From Trifolium pratense (taxonomy: Eukaryota; Streptophyta; Magnoliopsida; Fabales; Fabaceae): 64,000 nt of DNA. A program made the translations under genes and the position numbers. Shown here one piece after another: positions 18,786 through 29,037 of the stretch. A model generated the notes under the pieces. That model searched no databases, was not told the origin of the DNA, and worked only from the letters and a program-made list of their open reading frames with translations. The DNA lies in NCBI RefSeq assembly GCF_020283565.1, contig NC_060062.1, positions 22,044,127-22,108,126 on the forward strand, given 5' to 3'. Position 1 is the first letter of the stretch; the number at the start of each line of letters is the position of its first letter.

Positions 18786-21644
18786 CTATATATCCCAAGA
18801 GCAATCCGAATATTGCCCCAAGGCATACCCTATTGCTACTGCTTTCCAACCAAATCCTGATTCCTCTTCATCTTCAGATGTTGAATGTGGTGGCCAATCT
18901 TTATCTTTTTTGCATGATTTAGACAATGGGAATCCACATAACATTGTATTTCCTACATAGGATTCATTTCCAAATGTATCAAACTGTTGACCTTTAGGTA
19001 CCATTCCTTCAAGGTGGTTTTGTGAAAGGTTTAAGAAAGAGAGAAAATTCAAATTTGTGAGAGCCATAGGAATCTCACCGCTCAACTGGTTCCTTGAGAG
19101 GTCCAACCACTCCAATTTTTTCAAATAACTCAAAGATTGTGGAATATTACCTGTGATTCCATTGTTTGAAAGGTTAAGTCCTTTGAGAGAATTCAATTCT
19201 CCAATGACTTGAGGAATTTCTCCTTCAAACATGTTATTTGATAAATCAATAGTTGTGAAAGTAGTCAATATCCTTGTAAGCTCCATAGAAAACCCTTTCA
19301 TTATGACCACCACAGAATCATTATAGTACTTGAAATCATTATAGAACACCGCCAGATCCATGTATTGCAAACCTATTTTGCTGTCATTAACATTCATCAT
19401 TCCTTGAAAGTTCTTAATACATTGTGTTGGCAATGGACCACTAAAATTGTTGTTAGAGACATCAAAAATTCGCAACATGGGAAATGGATGTTTGGTGCTA
19501 GAGCATGTAATTTTACCATAAAGTTTATTTGATCTTAAACTCAAAACTTGCAACTTTGGTAGAATTTGTAACCAATTGGGAAATACATCCTCTATGATGT
19601 TGTCACCAAGGTCCAAAACTTTAAGTTTTCCGCAATGAGTCAAAGAGTGTGGTAATGGTCCTTCCAATTGATTGCCATTCAACTTTATAGTTTCAAACAT
19701 ATTTTCTTCAGAAAAGTTAGGTATGCTTCCATAGAGGTTATTCATTTGCAAATCCAAAACAGGAAGATAAGAAAATGTTCCCATACATTTTGGGATCATT
19801 CCTGTTAAGTTGTTGTTAGCCAAGTTGAGTATAAGGAGGAAAGTAGCATTGCAGAATGCTGAAGAAATGTCTCCTGTGAAATTATTATTTGAGAGTAAAA
19901 CAGCTTCAGTGCCATAGGGTGGAATTGGAAGGTCTCCTTGCAACTTGTTGAAACTAAGATTAATGTAATAAAAACTTTTCCACGAGTTTGTGAGCTTCGT
20001 TTGAAACCATTTGGGAATGTTCCCGTGAATGTTGTTATGAGAGAGATCTAATGATTGCAGATTTGGTAGTCTTGCTAGGAATTTAGGAAAATTATTAATA
20101 TTAGTAGAAGATAAATGTAACTCTTTAAGGTTAGGTGAGATAGATTCAACACTGCTATCAATGTTGATAGAAAGAAAACTATTGTTAGAAAGAACGAGGG
20201 AAGTTAGGTTTTTAAATTTTGAAAATTGCTGAAAATTCACAACACCACTCAAGTTTGTTGATGACAAATCTAAGTAGGTAAGATTTTGGAGTTCAAATAT
20301 TGGATTTGGAAAATGACCATTTAGGTTGTTATTAGAGAGATCCAAATATTTCAAAGAATAACTTGAGAACTCACCAACAATCCCTGTGAGGTGGTTGTTG
20401 CTGAGGTGCAGCTCTAACAACGAAGACAAATAATAACACCAATGCGGAATTGTTCCATTTAACATGTTATAACCTAAATCTACATAGATCAATTTTGAGT
20501 GTTTAGTGACTTCAATTGGAATTGGGCCAACTAGACTGTTAGAGGAAAGATCTAAAAATTCCAATTTGATTAGATTTCCAAAAATATTTGGGATGTTACC
20601 ACTAAAGTTATTGCCTAGAAAATAACATGAAGTGAGATGGGTGAGATTTGAAAGAAATGGGGAGATCTCACCGTTAAAATTATTGTCTGAAAGGTCCAAA
20701 TATGTTAGTTGGGTGAGGTTCCACAAAGATAGAGGAATTGTCCCATTTAAATTGCATTCTTTAAGGGCTAAATGAGTAAGAGACTTCAATTGACCTATGG
20801 AATAAGGAATTTCACCTGAGAAAGGAGAGAAAGAAAGGTTCAAGTACCTTAGAGGAGTGCTCCAATTGGACTTTGGAAGTTGACCAATAAGTTGATGATT
20901 GGAATTCAAATCTAGTTCTTGAAGATTATGTAAAGAGAGAATTTCACTTGACAAATTTCCTTTCAACCCAGTATATGCTAGATTAAGGGAAACCAAAGAG
21001 GATGACAAATTTTTTAGCATAGACATAGAGCTCTCTCTAATTGAAAACATATCAACACCATTAAGATAAAGCTCCGTTAAATTAGTAGCATTATGAATGA
21101 GTCTATCCCATGTGAATGGATCGAGTTTCAATCCCTCAAAGGAACTGCTAAGATCAAGTGATACTAATTTTGACAAATGAGAGATTGTGGAAGGAATATT
21201 GCCACTGAGATAACAGTTTGATAGATTTAGATGTGTAAGATTCACTAGATCACCAATACCAACATGCATTGAAGACCAAGAAAAATCATTAAAAGCCAAG
21301 TTGAGTTGTTGAAGATGTCTAATCTGGAAGATAGTACTATTGGGAGGTAATTCACCTTTCAGATTGTTGCAACTAAGGTCCAGCCCAATCACATAATCTG
21401 ACACAGTGTCGCATGTGACACCATCCCACTCGCAACAATCTGTAATGTTTTGCCAAGATTCTGTCTTGAAAGAAAAAGAGGTACAAAGAGTGTCCATAGT
21501 ATCAGGATTAGATGAAGTGTTGACAACAAATGAGTTCTTGAATTGTAACAATGCAAAGTTGTCATGATGGTTGCATAATGAGTAAGTATAAGAAGGAAAT
21601 AGAGTAAGCAGGAATAAGAACAAGTGGAAGAAATAGCTGGCCAT
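18786..21644 (-). CDS. LRR receptor-like protein 2, frameshifted in the membrane anchor
   Basis: A 952-residue frame: signal peptide, CCEWDGVTC cap, LRRs, the YYNDSVVVIMKGF island and the acidic TSEDEEESGFGWKAVAIGYA stretch. One base is missing at about 18819-18821 (CCCCAAGG, where the copy at 16169 has CCCCACAGG). The frame then leaves the family sequence and stops ten residues later (GQYSDCSWDI). The normal anchor and basic tail are still encoded in the next frame down to the stop at 18673-18675. As written, the product loses most of its transmembrane helix and could be secreted, or the gene may be dead. It also has one LRR fewer than protein 1: KLEFLDLSSNSLVG directly replaces the longer segment there. 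All other parts are open and well conserved. Confidence 0.85.
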   Translation of the reverse strand: MASYFFHLFLFLLTLFPSYTYSLCNHHDNFALLQFKNSFVVNTSSNPDTMDTLCTSFSFKTESWQNITDCCEWDGVTCDTVSDYVIGLDLSCNNLKGELPPNSTIFQIRHLQQLNLAFNDFSWSSMHVGIGDLVNLTHLNLSNCYLSGNIPSTISHLSKLVSLDLSSSFEGLKLDPFTWDRLIHNATNLTELYLNGVDMFSIRESSMSMLKNLSSSLVSLNLAYTGLKGNLSSEILSLHNLQELDLNSNHQLIGQLPKSNWSTPLRYLNLSFSPFSGEIPYSIGQLKSLTHLALKECNLNGTIPLSLWNLTQLTYLDLSDNNFNGEISPFLSNLTHLTSCYFLGNNFSGNIPNIFGNLIKLEFLDLSSNSLVGPIPIEVTKHSKLIYVDLGYNMLNGTIPHWCYYLSSLLELHLSNNHLTGIVGEFSSYSLKYLDLSNNNLNGHFPNPIFELQNLTYLDLSSTNLSGVVNFQQFSKFKNLTSLVLSNNSFLSINIDSSVESISPNLKELHLSSTNINNFPKFLARLPNLQSLDLSHNNIHGNIPKWFQTKLTNSWKSFYYINLSFNKLQGDLPIPPYGTEAVLLSNNNFTGDISSAFCNATFLLILNLANNNLTGMIPKCMGTFSYLPVLDLQMNNLYGSIPNFSEENMFETIKLNGNQLEGPLPHSLTHCGKLKVLDLGDNIIEDVFPNWLQILPKLQVLSLRSNKLYGKITCSSTKHPFPMLRIFDVSNNNFSGPLPTQCIKNFQGMMNVNDSKIGLQYMDLAVFYNDFKYYNDSVVVIMKGFSMELTRILTTFTTIDLSNNMFEGEIPQVIGELNSLKGLNLSNNGITGNIPQSLSYLKKLEWLDLSRNQLSGEIPMALTNLNFLSFLNLSQNHLEGMVPKGQQFDTFGNESYVGNTMLCGFPLSKSCKKDKDWPPHSTSEDEEESGFGWKAVAIGYALGQYSDCSWDI

Positions 21645-21708
21645 TAAGAATTAGAAATATAGAAATTTATATGTTGATATCAGTAGTATGTAGGAACTTG
21701 AACTCCTC

Positions 21709-21715
21709 TTTATAT
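21709..21715 (-). promoter_or_regulatory. TATA box of receptor-like protein 2
   Basis: The minus strand reads ATATAAAG about 65 bp before the ATG at 21644. Confidence 0.5.
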
Positions 21716-22962
21716 TCTTCTTTACTTGAGGATTTTAGATTTAACAATTTATTGGCTTGTCCTATTCAATTGTTTGTAGGCTCTTGTCATCTATTAACAA
21801 ATTAAATTAAATTATTGTTAACTTGCCATGAAGACTGGACTTTCAAGCCATCATTTCTGACCCTAATAGAAAGAAGAAAAAAAATGTAATATTTTGGTAG
21901 TATGCTCTTTGTTAGTATCAAAGCGCGTAGCGGAATATTTGGTACTCGTAAATTATTCCTATTTTGGGAGATTCTCCATGAGAAAAATTATATGCAGAAT
22001 CAGTACTAACAACAATAGCAGTAAAGTAGTAGAAAGCCATAAACACACTCACCTTTGATAATTGGTTTGATTTAATCTTCTGTGTCAATGGCAAAAATCA
22101 TCTTGAATCAATTTTTCTGAGATAACAAGAGGGAAAAAATGTAATTCTGATTTTCATTGGTAGAAATTATGAATGTTACAATCTATATAGACATGCTCTA
22201 TTATATAAGAGATATAATACAAACTAAATCACTAATTCAGTAACTGAAACTAAATTACTAACAGGAAATGGGTGCATGGATTACAAGATTGCATTATAAT
22301 ATTTTATCACTTAATAAACAAATTAACTAGAAATCAACAACGGATTGATCCAATGTAGGGGATTCGGACCCCTTAAGCAAGTGGTCAGGTGTTTAACTCC
22401 TGATTTTTTTGTGTGAAAAAAACGGTTGGGCAGAGCAAACCCATTTTGTGTGTCCCATGTTAGGGTTGTGAAAATTACTCTACTTCGAGAGTAGAGAAGC
22501 CTCCTAAGAAGAAGATAAGAAGAAAAGATTAAATTCTCATTTTTCATAGTAATTGAATAAGCCAATACAAGTTTATATAGGAATTTCCACAATAAAAACT
22601 AATAACCAAATAATAATAAAATGCTAACAAACTTATTCTAGAATGTTGATGAGTCACCACTTCCTTTCACTTTTGGGCTTGGCATGATTTGGACTTCTGG
22701 ATCATAACATCCCACAGGCACCCTAACGGAGATTTGTCACCTCTAATTAAACGGTGGTAGAAACTTCTTACCGATAAAATGGTAACTTGAAAACAATAAA
22801 AAGCAAATTAATTAGGATCAGATGGATTAAAACATAGTACTATGTATTACATCAAGACTGAATACTCTGCAATCTGACAGGATAAGGATTATAAAAACAA
22901 TATATTTACAACTCTATAGGTATATATTTACAAAAAAAAAAAAATATATTAAACTAATTCAT
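21716..22962. other. Spacer between receptor-like proteins 2 and 3
   Basis: No gene supported. At 22340-22410 there is a GTGGTCAGGTGTTTAACTCCTG-like relic that resembles the internal-promoter part of a tRNA-derived SINE, but it is too decayed to classify. The last ~50 bases are the 3' flank of receptor-like protein 3. Confidence 0.4.
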
Positions 22963-25900
22963 TCATCTTCTATTTGCATTGGCTCTATTGTTTTTCACTT
23001 TTATGTCAAACATACTTTCAACAAGTCTTACAAGCCATTGTGGTTTCCCAGTAAAAAATACATAATATCCCAAAAGCATCCCAAATACTGCCCCACATGC
23101 ATATCCTGTTGCAACAGCTTTCCAATTAAGTACTATTGATTCATCTTCATCGTCAGATGCTGAAGGTAGCGGTTGTCCTTCATCGTTATCGCATGATTTC
23201 GACAAAGGGAATCCACATAAGTTAGCATTTCCTTCATAAGAATCACTTCCAAATGTACCAAACTGTTTACTTGTAGGTATCATTCCTTCAAACATGTTTT
23301 GTGAAATGTTTAAGAAAGATAAGAAATTCAAGTTTGTCAAAGCGACGGGAATCTCACCTGTCAACTGGTTCGTTGAGAGGTCTAACCATTCCAAATTTCT
23401 CAAATCACTCAAAGACTGTGGTATGGTACCTGTGATTCCGTTATGCGAAAGGTTAAGGCCTTTCAGAGAATTTAATTCTCCAATGACATTTGGAATTTCT
23501 CCTTCCAACATATTTTTCGACAAATCAATAGTAGTGAAAGTTGTCAATATCCTTGTTAGCTCCATATATTGCCCTTTCATTACAACAACCACAGAATCAT
23601 TGTAGTATTTGTCGTTACCCATGTATTGCAAACCATTTTGGCTATCACTTGCATTCTTCATTCCTTGAAAGTCCTTAATACATGATGTTGGCAAAGATCC
23701 GCTAAAATTGTTATTGGAGACATCGAAAATTCTCAACTTGGGAAATGGATTCTTACTATTGAAACATATGATCTCTCCATGAAGTTTATTTGATCTTAAA
23801 CTGAGTACCTGCAACTCTTGTAGAGTTTCTAGCCAACTAGGAAATGTATCCTCTATGTTATTGCCTCCAAGATCAAAAACTTCGAGTTTTGTGCAGTTGG
23901 CCAAAGACCGTGGTAATGGTCCTTCCAATTGGTTTCCATTTAACTTTATAGTCGCAAATGCATTTACCTCAGAAAAGAACATAGGAATGCTTCCATAAAG
24001 GTGATTCATTTGCAAATCCAATACAGAAAGAGAAGAAAATGTGCCTAGGCATTGTGGAATCATGCCTGTTAAGTTGTTGTTAGCCAAGTTGAGTATCGTG
24101 AGGGAACTTGCATTGCAGAATGTCGAAGAAATGTCTCCTGTGAAGTTGTTATTTGATAGTAAAAGATATTGAATTCCGTAGGGCGGAATTGGAAGCTCTC
24201 CTTGCAACTTATTGGAACTGAGATCAATATGTTGAATGTCCTTCCATGAGTGTAAGAGCTTCTCATGAAACCAATTGGGAATTTTCCCATGAATGTTGTT
24301 GTTGGAAAGATCTAGTATCTTCAGACTTTGAAGTTGAGCCAAGAATTTAGGAAAACTGCGAAAATTACTAGAAGATAAAAATAATGTTTCAAGGCTGGGT
24401 AAGATGTTGTCGGCACTGCTATTGATGTTGATAGAAAGAAAACTGTTGTGTGAAAGATCAAGGAAATACATATTTGGAAACTTCGAAAATCGGTGAAACT
24501 CTACAATACCGCTCAAGTTTGTTGATGACAAACTTAAGGTGATAAGATTTTCAAATTCAAATATTGAATTTGGAAAATTTCCTTGAAGCTTGTTGTTAGA
24601 GAGACACAAAGATTTCATAGAATTTGAGAACTCACTCAATGTTCCTGTGAGTTGATTTGCATTGAGATACAATTCTTTCAATGAAGGCAAAGTAAAACAC
24701 CAATGCGGAATTGTTCCGCTTAACATGTTATCATCCAAAGATAGAGTATTCAATTTTGAATGTTGAGAGATGTTAGTGGGAATAAAGCCTACTAATTTAT
24801 TATATGATAAGTCTAAAAAAGAGAGTTCAGTTAAATGAAACAATGATGATGGAACTTGGCCTCCTAGATTGTTATTGGAAAGTGATAAAAATTTTAAATC
24901 AGTTAACTTGTCAAACACATCTGGCAAGTGACCAGTAAAGTTATTATATTGAAGATCACAGGAAGCAAGATGCCTGAGGTTAGAAATTAACGATGGGATC
25001 TCACCGCTAAATTTGTTGTTTGCGAGGGTCAAATTTGTCAGCTGAGTGAGGTTCCAAAAAGACTGAGGAACCAACCCATGAAATCTGCATGCTTGAAGCG
25101 ATAACTGGTTGAGATACTTCAAATCACCTATAGAATAAGGAATTTCACCTGAGAAAGAAGTTAAAGATAGATCCAAATACCTTAGAGGAGTACTCCAGTT
25201 GGAGTTTGGAAGTTGACCGCTAAGGTCTGGATTAAATGACAAATCAAGTTCTTGAAGATTCGGTAAAGAGAGGACGTAGCTAGGGAAATTTCCTTGCAAT
25301 CCAGTGTTTGTTAGACTTAAGGATACCAAAGAAGATGACAAATTCATTAGCCATGTCAAAGATCTCTCTCCGATTGAAGACATGTCCACACTATCCAAAC
25401 GAAGCTCCCTTAAATTTGTTGCATTAAGAATGAGTTTCTTCCATGTGATTGGATCAAATCTCATTCTCCAATAACTAGGATCATCTAACCAATCATTGCT
25501 AAAACTAAGTGATACCAATTTCGACAACTGAGAGATTGCAGAGGGAATATCACCATTGATTTCACAGTTTGATAAATTTAGATACATGAGATTCACAAGA
25601 TCACCAATACCAACAGGCACTGAAGAACCGGAAAAATCATTAAAAGCCAAGTTGAGTTGTTGAAGTTGCTTGAGCTTAAAAATAGTACTATTTGGAGACA
25701 ATTTACCTTTGAGATGACTGCAACTAAGGTCTAGACCTATCACGCGACCAGACACGATGTTGCACGTGACACCATCCCACTGACAACAATCATCAGTACC
25801 GTTTTTCCATGATTCTGTCTTAGAAGCGAAAGAAGAACAGCGAGGCCATCTAGTGGATTCTGCTGAAGTTTCAAGAGCAAGTGAATTCTTGAATTGCAAT

Positions 25901-26007
25901 AAGACAGAGCTGTCATGAGGGTTGCATAATGAGTGAGTGTATGAAGGAAAATGATTAAGCAATAAGAACAGGTAGAAGGTAAAATAAGGCAACAGAAACA
26001 ACCTCAT
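22963..26007 (-). CDS. LRR receptor-like protein 3 (Cf-type), intact
   Basis: A single frame of 1014 residues. Signal peptide (MRLFLLPYFTFYLFLLLNHF, then SYTHSLC); cysteine cap with GTDDCCQWDGVTC; LRRs; island with YYNDSVVVVMKGQ; last LRRs ending CGFPLSKSC; acidic stretch (SASDDEDESI); transmembrane helix at about 963-985 with GYACG; and a basic tail (KVKNNRANANRR). No kinase domain. It is clearly related to proteins 1 and 2, but they are closer to each other; the head and tail fragments at 28.3-29.0 kb and 17.6-18.2 kb derive from its subgroup. The predicted role is perception of an extracellular signal at the plasma membrane with a partner kinase. The TATA box is at 26119-26125. Confidence 0.93.
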   Translation of the reverse strand: MRLFLLPYFTFYLFLLLNHFPSYTHSLCNPHDSSVLLQFKNSLALETSAESTRWPRCSSFASKTESWKNGTDDCCQWDGVTCNIVSGRVIGLDLSCSHLKGKLSPNSTIFKLKQLQQLNLAFNDFSGSSVPVGIGDLVNLMYLNLSNCEINGDIPSAISQLSKLVSLSFSNDWLDDPSYWRMRFDPITWKKLILNATNLRELRLDSVDMSSIGERSLTWLMNLSSSLVSLSLTNTGLQGNFPSYVLSLPNLQELDLSFNPDLSGQLPNSNWSTPLRYLDLSLTSFSGEIPYSIGDLKYLNQLSLQACRFHGLVPQSFWNLTQLTNLTLANNKFSGEIPSLISNLRHLASCDLQYNNFTGHLPDVFDKLTDLKFLSLSNNNLGGQVPSSLFHLTELSFLDLSYNKLVGFIPTNISQHSKLNTLSLDDNMLSGTIPHWCFTLPSLKELYLNANQLTGTLSEFSNSMKSLCLSNNKLQGNFPNSIFEFENLITLSLSSTNLSGIVEFHRFSKFPNMYFLDLSHNSFLSININSSADNILPSLETLFLSSSNFRSFPKFLAQLQSLKILDLSNNNIHGKIPNWFHEKLLHSWKDIQHIDLSSNKLQGELPIPPYGIQYLLLSNNNFTGDISSTFCNASSLTILNLANNNLTGMIPQCLGTFSSLSVLDLQMNHLYGSIPMFFSEVNAFATIKLNGNQLEGPLPRSLANCTKLEVFDLGGNNIEDTFPSWLETLQELQVLSLRSNKLHGEIICFNSKNPFPKLRIFDVSNNNFSGSLPTSCIKDFQGMKNASDSQNGLQYMGNDKYYNDSVVVVMKGQYMELTRILTTFTTIDLSKNMLEGEIPNVIGELNSLKGLNLSHNGITGTIPQSLSDLRNLEWLDLSTNQLTGEIPVALTNLNFLSFLNISQNMFEGMIPTSKQFGTFGSDSYEGNANLCGFPLSKSCDNDEGQPLPSASDDEDESIVLNWKAVATGYACGAVFGMLLGYYVFFTGKPQWLVRLVESMFDIKVKNNRANANRR

Positions 26008-26118
26008 TTAGAAATATGGAAATAGAAATTGTGTGTGTCTTGCTTTAGGAACTTGAAACTGTCTTCTAGATATTATTTTTAAGTTGATGATTTAGGATGT
26101 AATAATTCATTGATCTCT

Positions 26119-26125
26119 ACTTATA
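26119..26125 (-). promoter_or_regulatory. TATA-like box of receptor-like protein 3
   Basis: The minus strand reads CTATAAGTA about 112 bp before the ATG at 26007. The same motif is kept upstream of the duplicated head at 29037. Confidence 0.45.
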
Positions 26126-26620
26126 GGTAAGCTAACTTGAAACTCAAATGGGTTGAAAATATTGTTAGCAAGAGTAGGTAAGGATTGTGAACGCATTTTT
26201 TTGATTTTTTTAGGTGGCGGCTTGTGAAGATAATTCTTCTTACTTTTAGCATTTTGACTTTTTAGATGGTTTTTTTAAACTTCTATTAGAAAGTAATTTT
26301 CTCATATAAAAAGAAGGAAAATTAGGACTTCTTCAACTGTATGTACATAGTAGTCAACATCAACGACTTTTGCTATACTTATATAATGCTTTGAATTGTA
26401 TTTTTAACTGCTCAGCAAAGTGTAATCAACAGAATTATGAATTTTATATAAACTGAAACACAATTATGTGTCATTTTATCATTGTCATTTTGTGTTTATA
26501 TTAAATATTACCAAAAGATGAACTCAGCCCAAATTGGTACTCGCATCACAGCCATTGTTATTTCATATACTAGTTTTTTTCTTATTGTTTTCTCTATTCT
26601 TTAATATTCAATTTTTTTTA
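26126..26620. other. Duplicated spacer, copy 1
   Basis: Upstream region of receptor-like protein 3. The part with TAGGACTTCTTCAA and CGACTTTTGCTATA is repeated at about 29470-29560 in the second duplication unit. No gene. Confidence 0.5.
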
Positions 26621-27503
26621 GGGTAAATGCCTATTTACCCCCTGCATGAATTTTTTTTCTGTTTACCCCCTGCAATGTAATTTTTTTTTCATTTTGCCCC
26701 CTAGATGGACAAGTGGGCATCTGACTGTGCATCTTTGCTGACGTAGCATGCATATGTGGAAATGCATTAAATTTATTTTTAAAAATCCACATCATTTAAT
26801 ATTATTTTTTTGTTAAAAAATTAAATTATTTTTTTTGAAAAAAAAATTCTTACAAATAATAATTTTTTAAAAAACAAAATTCTTAAAACTTTATTATTCT
26901 TTTTTAAATACATTTTTTAAGATTTTTTTAAAATAATAAAAAATAATTTTAACAAATAAATTTTAAAAATAATAAACTTATTTTTAAAAATTTATTTTCT
27001 ATTATTTTTACAAATTCATAAAACTTTAGTATTAATTTTTTTTACGGTAAAAAAAAATTATTAAAGAAAACATAATAATAAAGTTTTAAGAGTTTTTTTT
27101 ATAAAAGAAATTTTTTTTATAGTAAAAAAAAACATAATAATAAAGTTTTAAAATTTGTTTTATAAAAACAATTATTACTCTTTTTTACGGTAAAAAAATA
27201 TTATTAATAAATTTTTAAGATTTTTTTTAAAAAATAATAATAATTTTTTTCAAAATTTTTTTAATTATTTTTTTTAAAAAATATTAACTGACGTGGATTT
27301 TTAAAAATAAATATAAATTTAATGTATTTCCACGTGTGCATGCCACGTCAGCAAAGATGCACAGTCAGATGCCCACTTGTCCATCTATGGGGCAAAATGA
27401 AAAAATCTTGACATTGCAGGGGATAAACAGGAAAAAAAAATCCACGCAGGAAGATAAACGAAAAATCTCTAATTTTGCAGGAGGGGTAAATAGACATTTA
27501 CCC
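26621..27503. mobile_element. Fold-back MITE with ~200-bp inverted ends
   Basis: The left end (GGGTAAATGCCTATTTACCC, then the GACAAGTGGGCATCTGACTG block) reappears inverted at the right end, which finishes CATTTACCC at 27503. The inner part is almost pure A/T. Flanks share TTTTTTTA (8 bp; the homopolymer makes 8 versus 9 uncertain). Long inverted ends fit a Mutator-derived element. It is absent from the paralogous spacer at about 29848, which has TTTTTTAATGAAG uninterrupted. Confidence 0.8.
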
Positions 27504-27678
27504 TTTTTTTAATGAAGTGAAGTGGAATCTAATGTTATTGTGTATAAAAACTAGTAAAGTGCAACGAACCAACAAACCACTACATATTAGGAGGGACTAA
27601 AGTAGCATGAATCAGACAGCCTATAGTACAACTACAAACTGCTTATTAACAAGAAAAATTAAACTGACCTATAATGAC

Positions 27679-28332
27679 TTACAGAGTACTTAGATATTCT
27701 GGTGCATCCTCCCTTTTCCCAGCCACTGTACGATACAAATATATCTTCTCCACTCTCTGCCCACCTTCCATATAACAATCTGCTTGTTCACTTTCATTGA
27801 AGATCTCCACATTCAACCTCGGCATCTTCCAAGCCAATGTCTTGCATGCTCCCACGGTCACCTTCCATTACAACATCCAAAGAGATTGCATTGTTTCATA
27901 CTTCCGTATGTCTGTCAGAAGTGTCGTGTTCCTGAAAGGACAGTTTCTTATCTTGAGCGTGCGAAGCTCTTTGCATCCGTCCAATACATTGAGCATTCCC
28001 TTGTCACTCTCACCAGCAAATGCAATAGACAACATTTCAAGATGATCTGCATACATTCTAATGTAAAGGAAGACCTGGTCGGTCAATTGACCTAAGAGTG
28101 ATAGCCGTCTCAGTCGTTTACATGACTGCAGGATTGCTCCGAAACCTGTGGCTGCATTGTAATAGGTTCAAGTTTTGTTGCATTGAGGATACATAGCCTA
28201 AACCAGATAAAATTCGGGCAGTTCTTGATAGCAGTATTTGTCATCTGGTGGATGAAGAAGTGTAATGTGTGAAGCTTATCGGCTTATGGCATCCCATTGA
28301 TATCGCTACGAGTCCTTTTTCGGTAAGAGATA
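27679..28332 (-). pseudogene. TIR1/AFB auxin-receptor relic, copy 2
   Basis: This is the best preserved of the three relics over its length, about the last 215 residues of an AFB2/3-like protein. Seen on the minus strand: [84 protein letters not shown] and the C-terminal YLYRTVAGKREDAPEY. Defects: a stop after QSLWML (27868-27870) and a small deletion in the QPLDEGFG segment. There is no F-box. At about 28332-28337 it is joined directly to a receptor-like protein head, which is the junction of a tandem duplication. Confidence 0.85.
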
Positions 28333-28335
28333 CTT

Positions 28336-29037
28336 GATTCACTAAAGAGAGGACGTAGCTAGGGAAATTTCCTTGCAATCCAGTGTTTGTTAGACTTAAG
28401 GATACCAAAGAAGATGACAAATTCATTAGCCGTGTGAAATATATCTCTCCGATTGAAGACATGTCCACACTATCCAAACGAAGCTCCCTTAAATTTGTTG
28501 CATTAAGAATGAGTTTCTTCCATGTGATTGGATCAAGTCTCATTCTCCAATAACTAGGATCATCTAACCAATCATTGCTAAAACTAAGTGATACAAATTT
28601 CAAAAATTTAGATGCATGAGATTCACAAGATCACTGATACCAACAGGCACTGAAGAACCGGAAAAATCATTAAAAGCCAAGTTGAGTTGTTGAAGTTGCT
28701 TGAGCTTAAAAATAGTACTATTTAGAGACAATTTACCTTTGAGATGACTGCAACTAAGGTTTAGACCTATCACGCGACCAGACACGATGTTGCACGTGAC
28801 ACCATCCAACTGACAACAATCATCAGTACCGTTTTTCCATGATTTTGTCTTAGAAGAGAAAGAAGAACAGCGAGGCTATCTAGCAGATTCTGCTGAAGTT
28901 TCAAGAGCAAGGGAATTCTTGAATTGCAATAAGGCAGAGCTGTCATGAGGGTTGAATAATGAGTGAGTGTATGAAGGAAAATGATTAAGCAATAAGAACA
29001 AGTGGAAGGTAAAATAAGGCAACAGAAACAACCTCAT
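28336..29037 (-). pseudogene. Receptor-like protein head, duplicate of the receptor-like protein 3 start
   Basis: Near copy of 25270-26007. It keeps the ATG (29035-29037) and signal-peptide region, but the cap has TGG changed to TAG (28876-28878), so AESAR is followed by a stop. About 70 bp are missing after NLMHLNF. Text continues through KLILNATNLRELRLDSVDM to FPSYVLSL, where it ends against auxin-receptor relic 2. It is a 5' fragment produced by tandem duplication and cannot make a receptor. Confidence 0.85.

Noticed and set aside
18481..18960. 159-codon frame on the plus strand.
   Set aside because: It is the antisense of the 3' end of receptor-like protein 2 and its untranslated region; it has no domain of its own.
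22323..22592. 89-codon minus-strand frame between receptor-like proteins 2 and 3.
   Set aside because: Sits in decayed repeat text with a SINE-like box; no protein features.
28241..28603. 120-codon frame fusing LRR text to AFB text, a possible new chimeric gene.
   Set aside because: It starts inside a truncated receptor head, lacks a promoter and signal peptide, and simply crosses the tandem-duplication junction.
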